Assembly: GCF_947179165.1 (NCBI RefSeq)
Contig: NC_077242.1
Span: forward strand, 46,207,097-46,271,096
Direction: 5' to 3'
Origin: Solanum dulcamara
Lineage: Eukaryota; Streptophyta; Magnoliopsida; Solanales; Solanaceae
DNA: 64,000 bases
This document shows positions 60,201 to 64,000 of this stretch, in pieces (position 1 is the stretch's first letter; the number at the start of each line of letters is the position of its first letter). The notes below the pieces were generated by a model. It was given only the letters and a program-made list of their open reading frames with translations, did not search any database and was not told the origin of the DNA. Made by a program: the position numbers and the translations under genes.

Positions 60201-60932
60201 TAGACATCATTAAATACATATATACATATCCACATGCTTAAGGAACACCGTATATAATTAATTCACGGAGGAAAGTTGGAAAACTTACCTTTAAGCTTCC
60301 AAAGCCATGGCTGCCTCTCTCTCACATTTTCTCCCTATGCTTAGCTGATGTTTTTGGATAATTGAACAAATGAAGAGTCATATACACATATATATGAGGT
60401 GACATGTGTCAGCCCTAAGGGTGACACGTGTCAGGCCCTTATTGGGCTACCTCAACCATGCGACCAATGGGGTGCTGCCACATGGTAGTGGGGTCCACCT
60501 CCCCCAAGCAGGTAGGTCACCTACTTGACCCCAAGCAGGTGGGTCACTTGTCTGCTTGAGGTGCTACCACGTGTCACCCTCCTAGGTTTCCACGTGTCTA
60601 ATGTTTTTTCATGCCTCGTGGGTTCATAATCTCGTCTTATTTTAAGAGCCTATGTAATTCATGCTACGCAAGCTTGGTACGTACTCCAATATCTTAAGTA
60701 TGTAAGACTTCCAAGTTGGTAGCTTATGTAGGTAAATCGATTCCTACGACTCATTACTTGGCCTCCAATTCCTTCTGGATTCCTATGATTCCATTCCCAA
60801 CCTTCTCTACTACGGGTATCACATCCTCCCCTCCTTGGAGTCATTTGATAGCGTCGTAGCATATCCGGCTCATATGATAATGTCCAAGGAACTTATGAGA
60901 TATTTCAAGTTTAAAAAGGGTGGGGTGTAACA
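57279..60932 (-). repeat. 3' LTR of element 4 (3654 bp)
   Basis: The plus strand starts TTTCAGGACCC (from TGTCACGACCC) and ends GGGGTGTAACA. It is clearly homologous to the LTRs of element 3, including the CGGCCC repeats (57935-58510) and the CACCTCCCCTATAATGTG block (59460-59477), and of element 1. Divergence from both is visibly greater than between the two LTRs of element 3. No gene inside. Confidence 0.88.
60386..60596 (-). promoter_or_regulatory. Predicted LTR promoter, element 4
   Basis: CACGTG at 60591, 60568 and 60425 and a decayed CATGTG at 60404 lie upstream, on the minus strand, of CATATATATG at 60387-60396. The GACTCTTCA after the TATA box also follows that of element 2 (GACTCTTAG). 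Confidence 0.5.
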
Positions 60933-60948
60933 TCCTTCCCCCCTTTAG
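60933..60948 (-). other. Polypurine tract, element 4
   Basis: The minus strand reads CTAAAGGGGGGAAGGA before the LTR start. Confidence 0.88.
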
Positions 60949-60999
60949 GACATTCGTCCCCGAATGTTAGACAAAACTTCTCTTAGCACCTTTTACAAA

Positions 61000-61700
61000 T
61001 TGTAGGGAGATTCTTTGCTACTTTCTTAACCCATACTTCCATACCAGCACTTCATATACGTGTTCCAGGAATTGGGGTTACCTGTAATTATTGGCTACAG
61101 GTACAAATACTTGTGTTTCATGTTCTCTTCAGTTTCCCCGGTCATCTTCTTTTTGGTTTTGGTTTTTTTTTCCAGCGTATCTTGACGGAAGGCACGTCTT
61201 TAGTCTACAATCTTCCCATTTGTCGATCTAAGATGGCGATAGGTTGTTCCTCATAGGATTCTATCTTCTGTACACCATCTATAGAATATACCTTGGGTGG
61301 CTCGTCAGTACCTTTGTGAAGCATCTCTATCTGAAGGACTGGGCTTATAGTTTCCAAATGAGGTGGTAAGCTCAACTTACCAGCCATATTGCCCACCTTA
61401 TGAGTAACTTGATATAGTCTAACATATTCCGGGTTAAATTTCCTTTTCTAGGTGACTCTGTTATGACCATCCAATTATCAATTTAAACTCTATATATCGA
61501 TGTCGATTATCTGTATATCATTTCTGCCGACTCTGGGTTGTTAGTCACTAGTTTGCGTAATCCTATTTGGCCTACCAGCTTAGTCTTTTCCCCAACAGGG
61601 GGACTTATACACTATGCCTTATAATATCTTGTAGGGGGTCATCTGGATACTGGAATGGTAGCCCTTCTCGTAGGTAAATTCAATATCTGGTGGACGATCG
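61000..61700 (-). pseudogene. C-terminal pol and integrase-barrel remnant, element 4
   Basis: The minus frame at 61396-61205 reads AGKLSLPPHLETISPVLQIE, MLHKGTDEP, then QPIAILDRQMGRL. This follows the integrase barrel to DRQ block (KLxLPxxLExxHPVFHxSML...AILDRQxRxL) and the corresponding part of element 2 (about 9810-9970). Traces of the YGRRCRSPIGWF block are seen near 61560-61640. All is broken by shifts. RT and protease are not found. Confidence 0.75.
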
Positions 61701-62860
61701 TCTCAGTTACTCTTAAAGCCAACCATATAAGCTCACAATATATTTTCTAGCATTTGATAGTATGCTCAATCTATTCAGCAGCCTAAGGAAAAGGCAGTAC
61801 GAAGGCCTGTCTGTGCTCCTAACCTCTTCTTGTACTGCGGTCAAAACGTTAATCATAATTGAAGTCCTTCTATCTAAGATATTAGCTGGGGAAACCTCCC
61901 AGAACCTTACTACCTCCATGTTCTACAACTCCACCTAATTTTGGCTGCCTAGGTGCCCTTGCTTAAAAGAAAATGGGCTGATTCGTTAGCCTAGTATAGT
62001 CCTTCTCGACTCTTTTCAGAACTATAATTGGCATCCTATCTTTTGGGTCCTTCTTCTCCTCTTTCTTTCTGCTCCTTAGGGTTGGCTACCGAATAATGCT
62101 GCAGTCCCCTCATGTAATGGCTCTCATAGTCGTTCTGTGCTTTGTCTAACATGATCTGGTATAATCCCACCAAAATTTCTTCCCTTATTCTACATTCGAT
62201 GTTAGGGGAGATATTTAGTCCACTTGTGGCCATGTCTTACTTCACCCATAGTACTAATTACATCTCGATAGTTTGACTTAACCTATCTTTGCATCTCTCA
62301 ATAGTTAATTACAACTTGGGCTCCCTTGCATAGGACAATAGTTATGGGCACTCCGTAAGGTCCTACCACTCTTTTACTTTACAACTTTACACCTTCTCGG
62401 TGGAGTAGGTAACCTGTGATCGAAGGAGTAGGGACTAATATCGTTAATTCACAGGTAATATTTCCTTTAGATCCATCTGTCGATGGAGTGTGAAGTGAGT
62501 TTTGTAGTCCAGGTTATACTGTGGAATTTTCGACCTTGGGTATTACTTCCTGTCATCCGTAGGTTACATCAGCTGGTATCCTAACCTTTTGGGTTTTGCT
62601 TTTTCTCGCCCTCCGAGTTGGCTGCCAAGTGGTGTCGAAATTCCCTCGCCCACTAGACCATATAACCCTTCGGTGGTTTGCCTCTTATTGACAGGTACTA
62701 TGTTGAAGAACTGTGGCATTCGAGTATGTCATGAGTTAGCAATTAGCTAATCCTTCTTGTTTTGCTTAATCCCTTGTTACAATTGCCTTAACGTATCTTA
62801 TAATACTCTGGGTACATAATCTCATATCATTTCTCCATCGCTAGTTCAAATTCTTTTATC
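61700..62860 (-). other. Degenerate internal region, element 4
   Basis: The part at 62330-62380 is the complement of element 2's GGACCTTACGGAGTCCC integrase block. The rest matches element 2's non-coding part (8747-9230) in the opposite strand. The frames 61713-61919 and 62036-62233 fall in integrase-region remnants or show no motif. Confidence 0.55.
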
Positions 62861-62979
62861 TCGTGTGATCATACCAGCACTAATGCATTAAGTTCCATCA
62901 GAATTTTAAAGTTAAGCGTACTGGGGCAAGAGTAATATTGGGATGGGTGACCTCCTTAGGAAGTGTTCATGTTGCGTTT
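62861..62979 (+). pseudogene. 5S rRNA-like segment in element 4 (antisense to the element)
   Basis: On the plus strand it aligns nearly gap-free with the 119-120 bases of plant 5S rRNA: TGATCATACCAGCACTAATG at the start, CCATCAGAA, AGTTAAGCGT, GAGTAATATTGGGATGGGTG, ACCTCC, then AAGTGTTCATGTTGCG. About three quarters of positions agree by hand alignment to a remembered consensus; most differences are C-to-T or G-to-A. The boxes of the internal control region can all be located. The flanks match element 2. A frame at 62938-63222 that runs through its 3' half is not a protein gene. Confidence 0.88.
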
Positions 62980-64000
62980 CATTGTAATCCTTGCCATAAT
63001 GTGTGGGGCACTCAACTTAGCTCCAGATTTACATCAGCGTTGTCTCGCGAGTCTTTATGTTTTGCCCTGTCCTTTTGTTTGTTATCTTGCATCGAGTATC
63101 GGCGTAGACCTTTAGTTCCACTATCCTCTATTCACTTTGTGTTCTCCTCCTTTTCTACCATAGGAGGCTTTCTATTCCTTTTTCTTTGGTTGTTTATCTA
63201 TCGCAACATCATTTGCGACTAACTCTATAACCAACGTTTTGGCTTTTGGTCTAGCATGCTGTCACTATCCTTCGTAACATCTCTTAAGTTGGTTGATATC
63301 CTTTCATGGTTACACTCTTGTATTTTTATACGCAGCCGCCTTCTAGTGTTATGTTGTTCAGGGTCTCATCACAAACTTCTTAACGCTGCCTTATGTAGCA
63401 TTCTGGCTTCTATCCAATCGTTGGTAGCTTCCGGACCTTTCCAACTTAACGTGGTTCAGTAAGATATCTTGTTGATGTTTAGAAGTCCGTCTCAAATATA
63501 TTGCCACATCAGTTGCCTCCTCCTACTTTTGCCATTTTCTCATTAACTTCCCCCTCTTTAGAGGGTACTCGTACTCTCATTTATTGGTGCCTATAAGTGT
63601 TCTAACTTCAATTAGGCAGTGCTAGTATTCCGACGATAACTATTTAAGGTAGTCTTGAAGTAATAGCTTTATCCCAACCTATATCCTTTGCTTCTTGGGG
63701 CGAATAGGAGTTGTGCCATTTATTCCTTAAGTTTGCCATCCTCGTCTCTTAAGGGTTCCACCATTTTAAGGGCGACGTTGTGCACACACGCTATTCTTTT
63801 ATATCTTAAGCTCCATACCCTTATTGCGTACTCAACGGAAGCTTTTAACTTAGTTATCCTCTACCAAGGGCGCCTTATTAGTGGTCTCACTTTATCCTTG
63901 TATAATTGTATCACCCTGTTCAATTCATACTTACATATCGATATTCCTCTTTTAGTTCGTATTCGTACTCAGCCCCTGACATTTCTTTAAGGTGCTTCTG
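62980..64000 (-). other. Non-coding internal region, element 4, to window edge
   Basis: It matches the complement of about 7350-8629 of element 2, without the extra bases 8090-8480. The internal polypurine tract is at 63547-63565. The plus-strand frames at 63256 and 63688 show no domain. Confidence 0.6.
63547..63565 (-). other. Internal polypurine tract, element 4
   Basis: The minus strand reads GTACCCTCTAAAGAGGGGG followed by AAG, as in element 2 but with one A inside the G-run. Confidence 0.6.

Larger units (their letters stand above)
57279..64000 (-). mobile_element. Element 4: 5S-bearing non-autonomous gypsy derivative, partial
   Basis: The 3' LTR (57279-60932), polypurine tract and 3.07 kb of internal region lie in the window; the rest is beyond the right edge. 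The internal part matches element 2 collinearly: C-terminal pol remnant, integrase trace, 5S-like segment antisense to the element, internal polypurine tract at about 2.6 kb from the LTR. It inserted into a B-type LTR fragment, next to a hairpin. Confidence 0.85.

Overview
The window looks like plant nuclear heterochromatin built almost entirely of nested LTR retrotransposons of the Ty3/gypsy type. No host gene, functional RNA gene, CRISPR array or bacterial-style operon could be supported. The plant assignment rests on primer-binding sites complementary to the 3' end of plant initiator-Met tRNA (TGGTATCAGAGC), on gag-pol remnants of chromovirus (Tekay/Del-like) type, on a plant LINE fragment, and on segments resembling plant 5S rRNA. 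The LTR vocabulary (repeated variants of CCACGGGCCGTGATG) recalls Solanaceae, but that is only an impression. Every coding remnant carries stops or frameshifts.

Layout from left to right: element 1 (minus, off the left edge to 5838); element 2 (plus, 5839-12684), whose 5' LTR is cut by element 1; host element A (plus, 12685-30387), of which a 5' LTR part, gag, protease and the start of RT remain. A's gag-pol is split at 16361/29573 by a minus-strand solo LTR (S), and S is itself split by complete element 3 (minus, 16540-27163, target duplication TCATC). Then come gypsy element B (plus, 30388-35196), a LINE 3' fragment (35197-35756), a tandem gypsy pair F'/F sharing one LTR (minus, 35757-50179), gypsy element G (plus, 50180-57206), a 72-base LTR fragment, and element 4 (minus, 57279 to beyond the right edge).

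Elements 1 to 4 are one family. Their LTRs are very long (about 3.4-3.7 kb, 2.4 kb in the deleted element 2) and contain minisatellites. The promoter region has CACGTG boxes just upstream of a TATA box. The internal region lacks recognisable gag, protease and RT and keeps only remnants of the integrase/C-terminal part of pol. I read them as large non-autonomous gypsy derivatives mobilised by enzymes of related elements.

The most interesting signal is that three of the four carry a full-length 5S rRNA-like segment in the internal region (8630-8746, 21445-21565, 62861-62979), once in the opposite orientation. All four also keep a second, internal polypurine tract. 5S sequence is known in LTRs of Cassandra-type elements; its place here, inside a large gypsy derivative, is different. 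Alignments were made by eye and boundaries are approximate except where target duplications fix them.
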